From: Azadirachta indica
Lineage: Eukaryota > Streptophyta > Magnoliopsida > Sapindales > Meliaceae
DNA: 64,000 bases
Reading direction: 5' to 3'
Assembly: GCA_022749755.1 (NCBI GenBank)
Contig: CM040443.1
Location: 907,191-971,190 of the forward strand
Below the pieces are notes generated by a model. That model had not been told where the DNA came from. It saw only the letters and a list, made by a program, of their open reading frames with translations, and ran no database searches. This document shows, one piece after another, positions 45,691 through 57,394 of the stretch (its first letter is position 1; every line of letters starts with the position of its first letter). The position numbers were made by a program, and so were the translations under genes.

Positions 45691-46976
45691 TTGATATTGT
45701 TAATTTTCTTATTACAGCTCAAATGCCAAATCATTAGAATACTTAAGACAAGAAAAAATTTTTACGGGAGGTACGCAATTTCTTTTGGAATGATCCATAT
45801 CTTTTCAAATATTGCTCTGATCAAATTATAAGGAGATGTGTACATGACAATGAAATTCAAAATATCATTTTTTTTTGTCATTATGAAGCATGTGGTGGTC
45901 ATTTTTCTTTAATGAAAATTGCTGTGAAAATCTTGCAATATAGATTTTATTGGCCCACCTTATTTAAAGACACATATACATTTTGTAAAGTATGTGACTG
46001 TTGTCAAAAATTAGGTAAAATAATTCGTAAAAACATAATGCCATTAAATTATATTTTAGTCATTGAAATATTTGATTGTTAGGGTATTAATTTTATGGGT
46101 CCTTTTCCACATTCTTTTGGGTACTAATACATTTTGGTTAGAGTTGACTATATTTCAAAATAGGTAAAAACAGTTTCTTGCAAAAATAATGATCATAAAA
46201 TTGTTTTAAAAATTTTGAAAAAAAACATTTTTTCAAGATTTGGAATGCCTCGAGCCATAATAGTGATGGAGGTTTACACTTTTATAATAACTCTTTTGAG
46301 AATTTAATAAAAAATATGAAATTACATATAAAATATTTACTCCTTATCACCCACAAATAAGTGGACAAGTTGAACTTGTCAACAGAGAAATAAAACACAT
46401 TTTTGAAAAAAAAGGGTAAATCCGAATCGTAAGGATTGTTCTTTAAGACTAACTGATGCACTATGGGTTTATCAAACTAATTTTAAATGATCACTTGATA
46501 TGTCTCCTTATAAACTTGTTTTTGGAAAGGCTTATCACTTGCCTGTAGAATTGGAACATAAAGCTTTCCGAGCCACTAAAATGCTTAATTTTGACTTAGG
46601 CAAAGCAGGATCAATGAAGAAACTCCAATTAGATGAGTTTGAAGAAATCAAAATTGAAACTTACGAGAATTCTAAGATTTACGAAGACAAAATGAAGGTG
46701 TTTCATGATAACCATATCATTAGAAAATCATTTGAACCTTCACACAAAGTTATTTTATATGATTCAAGATTACATCTATTTCTTGGAAAACTTCGTTCAA
46801 AATGAACAGGTCCTTTCATTGTCAAGACGGTTTTCCCACATAGCATTGTTGAGATTGAGAACCCAAAAAATGGTAATGTTTTTAAAGTTAATAGACACCG
46901 TTTAAAGCCATTCTTTAAGAATTTTCCTAGCGAGCTAAAGTCTATTACTCTGAATGAACCTGTTTATAACACTTGA
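45691..46976 (+). pseudogene. Athila-type integrase remnant
   Basis: HHCC finger region: CHYEACGGHFSLMKIAVKIL, YRFYWPTLFKDTYTFCKVCD and CCQKLGKI. Core: GINFMGPFPHSFG, where the expected D-F-M-G-P-F begins with Asn, and [17 protein letters not shown] (family YHPQTSGQVE.SNRE.K). C-terminal part open at 46500-46805: [40 protein letters not shown]; then after a stop TGPFIVKTVFPHSIVEIEN and FKVNRHRLKPF. Pol ends at TGA 46974-46976. Confidence 0.87.
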
Positions 46977-47199
46977 TGATTTTTCTTTATTTGTTTTTAA
47001 TTGTTTTCCTGATCAAGTGGTGATAACAGTATTCCATGACTCTTCAAGTTGATTCTTTCTGTTGTCCAAATAACTGATACAAAAAAAAGGAGGATTTTCT
47101 CTCACTTCTTTTATTTTTTTTTCTCTTCTTTTCATTATGGGTGTCATTCTTTCTAGATTGAAAATATATTTTCCTTCCTTTCCTAGAAATATTCTATGA

Positions 47200-47700
47200 A
47201 AAATGTACCAAGTTAGGTGTGCAAAAATGAGAATGCTTATGCATAAAGGTTTTCCTGAAGATGTGCATTGGATAATTGAAGCAAAGGTACGTTTAGCAGG
47301 TGAGTTTTCTAATTCATTTGTTTCACGCATGCCTGATTTAGGTAAAAGCATTTTTGCAAAGAGATGAAGAGTAAAAAGGTTACAAGTGTGTCATAAATGT
47401 GCACATTCAACCTATAACAAGCGATGTCATTCTTTATGAATGATGTCAACTAATAGAGAAGATAAAAATCAATTCATTAAGTATGGACTGACTAAGGAGT
47501 CTTTAAATAATATTCTACTAACTCTTAAGACGTATCCTAGTGGATATGTGCAACGTGAAATTCTCAATTTATACATATAATTTTAAAGAGAACGTGATCG
47601 TTATAGTCTTGAAAATCTTATTTTAAAAGGCCCTGTTTGTCAATTTATAAGAAAATTGGATGCGAAGCCCATCCTCGACCCGTAGAGGGTGTTAAGCCAT
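47200..47700 (+). pseudogene. Possible extra ORF remnant downstream of pol
   Basis: Frames with MRMLMHKGFPEDVHWIIEAK, VRLAGEFSNSFVSRM and then VCHKCAHSTYNKRCHS (C..C.H....RC, finger-like), followed by QREILNLYI-type residues. Extra ORFs between pol and the 3' LTR are known in Athila/Tat elements, but I cannot assign a family. Stops at several positions. Confidence 0.4.
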
Positions 47701-47910
47701 TACTAGACATAAAATTAGAGGAAAATGTGAGCCACAATCACAACTATCTGTAAATATTAATTTTCAGCTATCATTGTTGAAATTTTTATGTTTTAGATTT
47801 CAATATTAACTGTTACCTTTGACATTTTTATTTTTTTTTAAATTTAAACTTTTGTAACAACAATTAGCCTACCTCTATTGGTTTAATTAATCCATTTTTT
47901 TTTTAAGTTG

Positions 47911-47918
47911 TATAAATA
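47911..47918 (+). promoter_or_regulatory. TATA-like box upstream of the LOG remnant
   Basis: TATAAATA followed by ACAGCACCTCAACTTCTCTA, spacing suited to a core promoter; the LOG-like frame starts about 90 bp downstream. It could equally be the promoter of a lost 3' LTR. Confidence 0.35.
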
Positions 47919-48003
47919 CAGCACCTCAACTTCTCTATTTTCCTGCAAAATTTGGATCACTAACAAGGGTAAAAGACTACAAAAATAGGAGGAGCTTCTG
48001 TTA

Positions 48004-48331
48004 GTCAATTTAAAACTATTTGTGTTTTTTGTGGGTCAAGCCCTATGAAAGGCGAAGAGTTTGTAAAAGCAATAGATAACCTTGGTCGAGTTTTAGCTGA
48101 GTGAAAACTTAGCTAATATATGAGAGAGGAAGCCTTGGATTAATGGAGTGTGTGTCAACTGTCGCACATGTAGGAGAAAGTGAAGTCGTAAGTATCATAC
48201 CAAAGGCTTTATCTGCAAGCAAAATGATTGGAAAAGAACTAATGGTCTCAATAATGCATAAAAAAATTGCTCAAATGCTTGATTTTACAGATGTTTTTAT
48301 TGCCTTACCAGGTGGTTTTGGGACCTTATAG
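48004..48331 (+). pseudogene. LOG-type cytokinin riboside 5'-monophosphate phosphoribohydrolase fragment
   Basis: LOG enzymes release active cytokinin from its nucleotide in the cytosol. The sequence shows FKTICVFCGSSPMKGEEF, NLGRVLAE, stop, then in a shifted frame LIYERGSLGLMECV, VVSIIPKALS, GKELMVS, MHKKIAQMLDFTDVFIALPG and GFGTL, followed by TAG where the family has Glu in PGG.GT.EE. This covers roughly the N-terminal half of the usual 210-220-residue protein in a row with no introns. Lesions: a stop at 48102, a 1-base frameshift near 48110, stop TAG at 48329, and no C-terminal half. YGGG is YERG. It sits between the Athila remnant and a MULE-like fragment, which suggests capture or retroposition. 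Confidence 0.85.
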
Positions 48332-48429
48332 AAAAATTTTTCAAGTTACATTTTAGGCATAACTCACCATTTACCAAAAATCTTTAAGATTGGTAAAAGT
48401 TAATGGTTTCTTTAAAAACTTTAAAAGCT

Positions 48430-49130
48430 GACAACAATCTCAGCTTGAAAAACTTGAGATTGAGGATCTTGTGTGGCTGTCGTGCATTAACAAGTGTTTG
48501 TATTTTGGTTGTCATTGTTTTGTGGGAATGATTGTATAACAAGTTTCTGAGGCCGTGTTTTGGGCTTGTGTTTCTACAAGTGTTTGTGTGTGGACATGTG
48601 TTTCGTTTGTACAAGGTGTTTAAACAGGAATGTCAATTAGCTATTTGTAGGAGTTTGAAACCATTGTGGGGAGTAACTAAAAGACTCGTGCACATCTAAC
48701 TTGTTAATGGAATCACTACCATCTGAACCATCACCCTTATTTTTAGCAGAGTCTGAATGAGGCTGAGAAGCACCATCGTCATGTTGTGCATGCCTATATT
48801 CATGTGCTTGTAACTGAAGTGGGTGTAGTAGTGTTTTGGCTCTAAGTCGTCCTATTTACTAGTGGTTTCACTACAAGTGGAAGTACCTCACACTGAAGCT
48901 TTATTTTTGTGTACTATAGATCGATGTGTGCTTTCTAAATGTCCAACAAGTCTTTGTCATTAGTGACCACAAACATCTGGTTATCCTATAGTTGTACATC
49001 TTCTAATGTAAATTCTTCATCGAATATCATGCTCCTTTTCATTTCTAGATTGTTGATACTATTAGTCACCATGACCTTACTACACCTATTTAGATCTTGC
49101 CAATTTAAGTCATACTTATGCTGTGAAGTT
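48430..49130 (-). pseudogene. MULE-like N-terminal fragment
   Basis: The start (48440-48545) matches 21540-21650 next to the MULE transposase remnant. On the minus strand at about 48930-49100 one frame gives RCSKVMVTNSINNLEMKRSM, IFDEEFTLEDVQL, stop, DNQMFVVTNDKDLLDI, which looks like the variable N-terminal region of plant MULE proteins. No transposase core is present. The plus-strand frame 48939-49442 is a shadow. Assignment is tentative. Confidence 0.42.
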
Positions 49131-49439
49131 GGCTTTCATCCAAATCCACAAGTTCATACTTCTCATATTCTTTTACAACAAATAGAAATAAATCAATATA
49201 AAATGCATCATCATAGGCAACACACATGCACTCTATGTTGGCTTTTTTATACTTATAATAAACAAATCAAGTGCAACATAATTGGTACAACAACAGAACA
49301 TACCAAAATATACCCCATACACACTTTTTATACCCATAAAACAACACGTATACCAATTTTTAAAGGTGTGCACACAATCACTATAATAACTATACCTTTA
49401 TCAATTACAGGTATATTTAAAAACTGCAAAATTCTGACT

Positions 49440-51290
49440 TAATTGACCAAATTTTATAGTTAAAGTATCTAATAAATATCTACTTTTACTTAATAACTAA
49501 TAATCACTACTCACATATATACTTATATTTTATCGTCAATAATTTCATTCCATAACATTTCTAAATTAAAAGTCACAACACTTTAATCAATACTTTAATC
49601 AATAATGCATTTTAAATTTTACGATTAAAATTTTTATCTATATCTATTGGGCAAGAAAAACATATTCACAAAGATAATGACTTTGAATTGTATTCATAGA
49701 TACATGGAGATAATATTACATTAATAATTCAAATATTGTTATAATATTGCAATTGTAGTCAAATTTTAAAATATTGAAACTAATATTTTCACATGTTGTG
49801 GCCATATTGTGTATATAGCCTGCTACAAGTGAAATGAATAACAAGTAAATATTGTGGGCATATAACATCCCGTACAACTAGAAAAAAGGCAAATAAACAA
49901 GTAAAAAAGCAAGTGAGAAGAACAATATATGATACAGAGGTTAAGTGGTGGTCATGATGATTCTGACTGCTAATAGTTACTAGTGCATACTCTGCTTGTT
50001 TAATTGGAATACCAAATACCGTTTAGAATTCTACTGAACCTGCTCAAGGCTTTTGTTTTATTTTCTTTTTTCTGAACTATATGCTCAAAGCATTTATTTA
50101 CTTTCTGTTGTTTAATAATAATTTAATCAAGCCATGCACGGCATACCCTTGTTTTCTTAATTGGTATACTGAGCCTTGTGAAAAAACAAAGAAATACTAA
50201 TTAATTTAATCTTCCAAGTTTAGTCTTCATCGATTCTGCAGATATTGTTTTGACCAATAAAAAATTATTTTTTGACCAGATTGACAATTTCTATTGTACT
50301 GTGTTTGTCCAACTAGTTGACCTAGTTACTTGAAAAATTAAAAGCAAATCACTGTAATAGTGCTAAGGATCAAGTTTTCTTAACACTATTTTATATTTTA
50401 TTGAAAATGTTTACATACTTAGAATCAAACTTTTTGTGTGAAAGTTGCATTATTGCACAAGAGTACAGAAAATCATGAGCATGATATGTAACATCAAATA
50501 CTATTATACTATAAACCTTAACTCTTGAAACAATCCCAATGTAATGTAGTACCTTAAATCAAGGAAAATAAAAAGTATTTGTTTTCTATGGACTGCAAAC
50601 ATAATGCATTAGTTTCCTGCCCCCACTCTATAATAAAGCAAAAGTAAAGAATAAAGTAAATTTTAAAAAGAAATTACTTAATAAATGTAAAAAAGGGGTT
50701 TAAACAGAGAGAAAACTTATGACAAAGCTCCCCAACCCACATCTATAAACAGATTGTTTAAGGAAAATAGTATTAAGTTTTCTCTTTAACATCTTTTGAA
50801 AAAGCAAAGGAACCAAGAGTAGTACTCCTAAAGCAAAGCTTTAAATAACAAAGTCTTGTTTGGATGCATAAACGAAAAAAACTAGTTGGGAGAGAAAGTG
50901 AGAGAATTAAAAAGAAAAGGAAAGTAAAGCAAAATTCATATTTTTTTGGACTTCTTTTGAGAGATGCACTGAAGCTTCATTATTGCTAGTGGTTAAAATC
51001 CAGAGTCATAAAGCCAGCTACTATTATCAACTTCTCTCTTTTTTTTATCTAGTTTATACTTTTCTGCCATGATTTCATGGGTTGCTTGTGCATAATGATT
51101 TTTAGAAGCTTTAATTTATAGTTTCTTTGGTACCAAAGATTTATTTGAGCTTCTCTTGTCTCTTTAACCATATACGTTGTCTTGTTTCCAGTTATTCTTT
51201 CAATAATTTTGACTTGGATTTTCAATTTTCCAATGAAATGTTTGGTGGATTTTTTATAACTATTGTGGTGATTAATTTTTTTGTGAGGAG
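49440..51290. other. Intergenic, no gene seen
   Basis: AT-rich DNA without domain-like frames on either strand. No repeat match to other parts of the window was noticed. Confidence 0.5.
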
Positions 51291-51672
51291 TGTTGGATTA
51301 TAAACTTGATCTAGAATGTTGAAATTGGCTAAGTCAAATTAATTAGTCATTAGAAATTTCTACTGTTAGGTGTAGTAAAGATTGGTGTGTTAGATGAAGA
51401 CTAAGATTAATGGTTCAGACCGGTCAAAATGGTAGGTACAACAACCAAAATTAATGGGTTAAAATGATTTGTTTCAAGTATAAATACTCCTCCCTCCCTC
51501 GGGTTTAACAATCAAGTGAATAATAAAGCTTCTAAGAGAGAAGCAAAAGTGAAGAGTTGTATAAGCTTAAGTCCTTGTTTAAATATTTGAGTGTTGTTTA
51601 TTTCTTGTATATTTGTTTGAGAAATAAATCAATTAAGTGTTTTGAGTCCTTAAAACATTCTTATTTTCAACA
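51291..51672 (+). repeat. 5' LTR of the plus-strand copia
   Basis: TGTTGGATTATAAACTTG to TTATTTTCAACA, 382 bp, with TATAAATA at 51479-51486 and an AATAAA-like signal near 51628. Immediately followed by the primer site. Confidence 0.85.
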
Positions 51673-51674
51673 AT

Positions 51675-51691
51675 TTGGTATTAGAACTCAG
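51675..51691 (+). other. Copia primer binding site
   Basis: TTGGTATTAGAACTCAG, close to TGGTATCAGAGC (initiator Met-tRNA), just after the LTR. Confidence 0.75.
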
Positions 51692-51890
51692 TTTAGTAGC
51701 GTGGGTATTATATTTATGTGATTACGTGCATATTTTAGAAAGTTTTGTCATAAAGCCCAAGATAGCCTAAAGAGTCCAGGTTTTAAGTAGGACCATTTTG
51801 ACCCCTTTAGTCTTTCCTGGAAACTTTCCTAGTGTGCATTTTCACATATATAAGCATCCATATTACTATTGGAAATATTGTTTGAAACCT

Positions 51891-54285
51891 ATGGCAAATA
51901 AAGGTATGGAACCATTCCAAGTTTTAATTATGAATAAAAGCAATTAAGATAATTGGAGCATTAAAATGAAAGCTCTCCTTGGAGCACAAGATGTATGGGA
52001 GGTCATAGATAAAGGTTAAAATGAGCCTAGAGAATATGCTATTGTTGCCGCTTTGACTCAAGCACAAAGAGATACAATAACGACTCGAGAAAGAAAGATA
52101 AAAAAGCTCTCTATGTCATTTAGCAAGCATTAGATGACAATGCTTTTAAGAAGATAGCAAACACAACCTCCACCAAGCAAGCACGAGATAAAATTCAAAC
52201 ATCCTAAAAGGTGTCAAACTTGTAAAAAAGGTATGTCTTCAAACTTCTAAGAGGAGAAGATAAGTTGATTAGTGATTACTTCTCAAATAGTCAAAGCTAT
52301 TTTTAATCAATTGAAAAGAAATGATGAAAAGTTAAGTGAATTGAGAATATTAGAGAATAGACTACGCTTCGTGGTTTCGAAATTTGATCACATGGTGATA
52401 ACGATTGAAGAAACTAAAGATTTGGAAGAAATGATGATTGATCAACTCCAAGGATCATTGTAAGCCCATGAAGAAAAGATAATGAAAAGGCAAGGGATCT
52501 TCGAACAACTCCTTAAGATGCAATTGAAGGAGAAATAAGAAATTTAAGGCTAAGAGAGAAATCAACGTGGTCTAGGTAGAGGTCAAGGTCAAGGAAAAAA
52601 TAAAGTTCATAGTCGTGGATGAGGTAAGAATAACAACAACAACTATGAGAAAGGAGAAAGCTCAACATGAGGCTATGGAAGGGGCAACACAAATACAAGG
52701 TACGACAAGTCCAAAATTAAATGTTATAATTGTCAAAAGTTTGGCCATTATGCTTCTGAATATATAGCCTATAACAACAAAGTTGAAGAAAAGGCTAACT
52801 ATGTGGAAAAAAAAGGTCAAGGCTAACTATGACAATAATGGAGACCAAGAGAACACATGGTATCTTGAAACTGGGCAAGCAATCACACATGTGGAAAAAT
52901 AAGTATTTTCATAGAGCTAGACGAATCAATAGGTGGCAATGTCTTATTTTATGACAATTCCAAAGTAGCCGTGAAAGGAAAATGTAACATCCTTATATAA
53001 TTGAAAGATTGTAGGAATCAATTTATTGGAAAAGTTTACTATGTGCCCAATGTGAAATGTGACATTCTAAGTTTAGGTCAACTCTTAGAAAAAGGCTATT
53101 ATATTCGTATGAAAGATTGTAGTCTTTTAATAAAAGATGACAAAGGAAATTTAATTACCAAAGTAAAAATATGAAAGAATAGAGTGTTTAATTTGAATAT
53201 CCAAACAATGTCGCAAAGGCAATTTGTTGGATTAGAGCTACTGTTCAAGAAGGAAATGGTGAGTCTTTCTCACATAAATTATCCAGACCAGTTTTGTAAA
53301 GGATGTTTACGTAGGAAGCAATTCAAAAAAAGCTTTCCAAAAGAGTCGACCTTTATAGCCAAAGACCACTCGAGCTCATTCATGCTGATGTGTGTGGTCC
53401 AATCAAGCCAAGTTCTCTCAGTTACAATAATTACTTCATTTACTTTGTGATAATTTTTTAAGAAAGACTTGGGTATATTTTTTTGAAGCAAAAGTCAAAA
53501 GTATTTTAGACATTCAAGAAATTCAAAGTTGCTATTAAGAAAGAAAGTAGTCGCCAAATTAAAACCATGAGAACTGATCATGGAGGAGAATTCATTTTCA
53601 AGGAGTTCTAAGAGTTTTGTGAAGTAAATGGATTTCAACATTTCTTAATTGTTCCAAGATTCCCCCAACACAATGGTGTTATTCAAAGAAAGAATTGAAC
53701 AGTTCTCAATAAGATGAGGAGTATATTGAAAAGCAAAAGACTACCAAAAGAGTTTTAGGCTGAAGCTATAGCAACTATTGTCTATCTATCCAATCAATCT
53801 TTAACAAGAAGCATGTGAGGAAAAATACCATAAGGGGCATGGAGTTGTAGAAAGCCTGGTATCTCCCATCTTAATGTCTTTGTAAGAATAGCTCATGTTC
53901 ATGTGTCGAACAAGAGAAGAACAAAATTAGATCATAAAATTGAGAATGTTGTCTTCATTGAATATGACTCAAATTCAAAGGCCTACAAATTGTACAATCC
54001 AAACAACAAGAGAATAGTGATCAGTCGAGAAGTAATATTTGATGAAGAAAGAGAATAAGATTTCGGTCCATATAGATGACTTTAACTTCTTTCCTTTATT
54101 TGAAGAAGACCTAATAATAGAGCAAGCAAGAGATGAAAGAGAAATGCCTACTACTCTATACACTCCACCTACTTCACCAATAAAAAACATTTAAAGAGAT
54201 TTGCCATTACCCTTTCTAAATGAAAGAGATGAAAAATGTGTAAAGAGTCTCGAAGTTCTTTGTAAGGTAACTGAAAGGTCAGATA
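51891..54285 (+). pseudogene. Copia gag-pol remnant (Gag, protease, integrase)
   Basis: Start MANKGMEPFQVLIMNKSN then DNWSIKMKALLGAQDVWEVI (Gag). CYNCQKFGHYASE is the zinc knuckle (52725-52765). [14 protein letters not shown] corresponds to the protease site WYLDSGASNHM with the catalytic Asp as Glu and Ser as Gln. Pre-integrase: FCKGCLRRKQFKKSFPKEST. Integrase: MRTDHGGEFIFKEF, PQHNGVIQRKN. Then HVSNKRRTKLDHK, YDSNSKAYKLYNPNN and VIFDEERE. More than ten stops and several frameshifts. Confidence 0.85.
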
Positions 54286-54308
54286 ATCTTTTTTTTTTTT
54301 TACCTTTT

Positions 54309-54630
54309 TGCTGAGTTTGTGAAATAAATCTGTGTAATAGAAGAAACCAAACAAGAAAAGCAAAGAAAATTTCTATTACCCAGCAAATAAACAAATTTTA
54401 TTAAAGCTGAAGATAATGTGATCCGCTAACAACAACTATGTATATTAAAAAAAATTCCTAAAAAGTCTCAACTAAGTAAGAATGCAACAACAATGTGTTC
54501 CTAAATTTATTTAACAAACAAACCACAAACATTTGAATAACTATCTCATAAATAAACTGAACACTAAAACAGGCTTTGACTTATTCAATATTTCTAGAAC
54601 TAATCCAGTAAGTTTCAGTAATTTGCAACA
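54309..54630 (-). repeat. 3' LTR of the minus-strand copia
   Basis: The right edge is set by the polypurine tract (LTR starts TGTTGCAAATTACTG on the minus strand). The left edge at TGCTGAG (54309) is inferred from the CA terminus; a T-run at 54288-54300 lies just outside. Confidence 0.65.
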
Positions 54631-55130
54631 CTCCCCCTTAGTGCAAACTTACTGGTAACAACACCAAGAGCACTTCGTAACACTTCAAACTTTGCTTTGG
54701 CAAGAGCTTTGGTAAATATATCAGCAATTTGATCTTCGGTTCGTACTTCCTGCAGTTGAATATCCTGAGTTAGCACCTTCTCTTGAAGAAAATGGCAATG
54801 TGTTTCAATGTATTTTGTGCGTGTATGAAACACTGGATTTTCAACAAGCTTGATTGAACTTTCATTGTCACAGTAAATAGGAGTTGGATAGTCTAAGACT
54901 GTAATCATTTCTCGAACAAGCTTTTTAAGCCAAAGACATTCTTGAGTGGCCATAGTGGCTACTACATACTCTGCTTCACAACTAGAAAGAGCAACAATAT
55001 TTTGCTTCTTACTGCTCCATGAAACTGCTGCTGAACTTTTGCTGAAACAATACCCTGTTGTGGAGCGTCTGTTATTTGCGTCACCAGCCCAATCTGCATC
55101 TACAAAGCCACTCAATAAAAATGGTGTATG
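54615..55130 (-). pseudogene. Copia RNase H (open frame, 166 codons)
   Basis: SGFVDADWAGDANNRRSTTG, YCFSKSSAAVSWSSKKQNIV, ALSSCEAEYVVATMATQECL, the catalytic YCDNESSIKLVENPVFH and DQIADIFTKAL are all typical of copia RNase H. The frame is intact here but cut from RT upstream by a stop at 55131-55133, and its last residues run into the LTR as is usual for this group. It degrades the RNA strand of the RNA-DNA hybrid. Confidence 0.9.
54631..54641 (-). other. Polypurine tract of the minus-strand copia
   Basis: CTAAGGGGGAG on the minus strand directly before the LTR start. Confidence 0.8.
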
Positions 55131-56757
55131 CTAATTGTATAGTAATCCAAAGTTCTGAGTGCCTTTTATGTAATGAAGAATCCTTTTTGCTGCAATTAAA
55201 TGATCTTCACATTGTTTTTCCATAAACTGCGAGATAATACCTATAGAATATGCAATGTCGGGTCTTGTGATGGTTAAATATAATATACTACCAAGTTTTC
55301 TAAAAAATGTGGCATCTTTCAGTGGTTTTCCTTCATCTTTAGTTAACTTGAGACATGGTTCCATAGGAGTACTCATTGCTTTTGACTCCCTTATATGAAA
55401 GGGATTTAGTAAGCTTGCTGCGTAACCTTTTCAAGAGACAAAATAACCATCTGAATTTTCAATTTCCAAGCCAAGAAAACAACTATCTTCACAAACTCTT
55501 CATTGCCAACCGAATGGACAAGGCATCTCAAAGACGGGCTAATTCAGCATTGTCATCTCCGGTAACGTTCATATCGTCCACATAGAGGAGAAGCATTGTG
55601 CATTGCGATGATGTTTTCTTAACAAATAGACTAAAATCTGCATTTGAAGATTTAAAACCACAAAAGTCAAGATATTAAGTAATCTTACCATACCATGCAC
55701 GTGGAGCATGCTTAAGGCCATACAATGCCTTCTTAAGTCGACACACTTAATGAGGGAACTCCTTAGAAATAAATCCCTGTGGCTGTTCCATAAAGATATC
55801 GCAATCCAACTCTTTACAGAGGAATGCATTCTTTACATCTAGTTGCCACAATTTCCAGCTTTTATATGTAGCCAAAGAAATAATAGTTCAAACCGTTACC
55901 ATTTTTGTAACAAGGCTAAAAGTCTCGTAATCTAGACCATATTGTTGAGAAAAGCTACGGGCAACAAGTCGAGCTTTATGTCTGTCAATGGCGCCATCAA
56001 CCTTTTTCTTCAATTTATAAATCCATTTGCAAGAAATCAAATCAGCATCCTTTGGTTTCGGAACTAGCTCCCACGTACTGTTATTGTTTAAAGCTGATAT
56101 TTCTTCTTGCATTGCTTTTTCCCATTTAAAGACACCTTTAGCTTCATGGTAGGATTTAGGCTCATTTTCATAAGAGTCTCCCATAAGAAAGCATGATAAA
56201 ATAGAACAATGATTTAACTGAACTTCATAATCAGCTAGGTGTTTAGGTTGCTTTCTTTGTCTAGATGATCTTCGAATTGCAGCTTCTATATTCTTATTTT
56301 GCTGAATGTTCTCCGTGGTTCCAGAAATATTGTTTTCTTTTTCACTACATATAGCATCATCAAAAAGAGGCACAAGATCAGTTGTACTTTCATGTGCATT
56401 TGTATTTTCTTGATGCGCTGATACTTCGTCAAACACCACATGACACGAGATAACAACATTCTTTGTTTCTAGATCCATGCACCTATAACCTTTTCTATGA
56501 GTGTCATAACCAACAAAAATACAACACCTTGCCCTTGGATCAAGTTTAGTCCGTTTGCTTTTTGATACATGGACATAACAAATTGAACCAAAAACTCGAA
56601 AATAACTTACATTGGGTTTGTGATGATATAAGGCTTCAAAAGGAGATGATTCTGTTCCTGGCCATGGAGGTAAACGATTATAACGTGACAAGCAGACTGA
56701 ATAGCTGTTGCCCATAGCTCTCTCGGAAGATTCTTTGCATGCAACTATGACAAGCAC
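55131..56757 (-). pseudogene. Copia reverse transcriptase remnant
   Basis: Frame 55888-56757 starts in the integrase C-terminal part (FEALYHHKPNVSYFRVFGSI, CRCIF-like CCIFVGYDTHRKGYRCMD, VVFDE) and enters RT (WEKAMQEEISALNNNSTWEL, CKWIYKLKKKVDGAIDRHKA, RLVARSFSQQYGLDYE). After frameshifts, DVKNAFLCKELDCDIFMEQP, ALYGLKHAPRAWY and LLLYVDDMNVTGDD follow, with the YVDD active site kept at about 55575. The last part is LGSILYLTITRPDIAYSIGI. Stops and shifts around 55400-55880. Confidence 0.88.
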
Positions 56758-57394
56758 ATAGTTGTAAGATATGCCAACTTGCGCTCAGCCACTTCATTTT
56801 GTTGTGGGGTTTCTGGACAAGTCATTTGACGTTGAATCCCATGTTCTCTACAATATTCAAGGAATTGATCGGACATGTATTCTCCTCCATTATCTGTACG
56901 TAGACTCTTTACTAGCAACCCAAATTCTTTCTCCATATGTTGTTTGAATTGAACAAATTTGGAGAGAGCTTCACTTTTATATTCCAGAAAATATACCCAG
57001 CTAAACCGAGAAAAATCGTCCACAACAAGCATCACATAACGAAGACCAGTGTAGCTAGATGTTCTTGTTGGCCCCACGAGATCAAAATGAACCAGCTGAA
57101 GTGAAGCAGAGGCTCTATTCTTCAAATTTGGAAAAGGGAGACGATGGGATTTTCCATATTGACATCCAGGACACACCACATGTTGATGAATTTCCTTGAA
57201 AAGAGGAACTCCATGAAGAAGTTTCTTTGTGGAGATTTTTTGTAGTAATTGATAACCAACATGACCTAACCGAGCATGCCAAAGTGTTGCACTTGCATTA
57301 TAGCCCGTCTTTTCAATATACGCATCACTCGCAGATAAAACATATAATGATTCTTTCCTCTTCCCAGTAAATAAAATATCAGCTGCAATGTGCT
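56745..57394 (-). pseudogene. Copia pre-integrase and integrase remnant
   Basis: LWHARLGHVGYQLLQKIS with the H..H...C pattern completed by VCPGCQYGKSHRLPF; then HFDLVGPTRTSSYTGLRYVM, LVVDDFSRFSWVYFLEYKSE, SLRTDNGGEYMS and PQQNEVAERKLAY, covering the D-D-E catalytic residues. Open from 56745 to 57179; a stop separates the pre-integrase part. It inserts the cDNA into the host chromosome. Confidence 0.9.

Larger units (their letters stand above)
39788..47750 (+). mobile_element. Athila/Tat-type Ty3 retrotransposon, 3' LTR not found
   Basis: 5' LTR 39788-41179, Asp-tRNA-type primer site, gag, protease, RT, RNase H and integrase in order on the plus strand, ending with the pol stop at 46974. Post-pol sequence to about 47750 appears to belong to it. 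No 3' LTR is recognisable before the unrelated sequence at 48000, so the right end is deleted or rearranged and the stated end is approximate. It inserted in unit C; unit A shows the uninterrupted counterpart (ATTGATCACATGCATCATTG). Confidence 0.82.
51291..54308 (+). mobile_element. Ty1-copia retrotransposon, 3' part lost to a nested insertion
   Basis: 5' LTR, methionine-tRNA-type primer site, gag and pol in order on the plus strand. Pol stops near 54280 at the first block of RT (SLEVLCKVTERSDN, family MRSLQ.IYE.TER), where the minus-strand copia LTR begins. The RT, RNase H and 3' LTR are not found downstream in the window. Confidence 0.83.

Noticed and set aside
48939..49442. Plus-strand 167-codon frame
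   Set aside because: Low-complexity, His/Thr-rich translation of AT-rich DNA; the minus strand of the same stretch gives the more credible MULE-like fragment.
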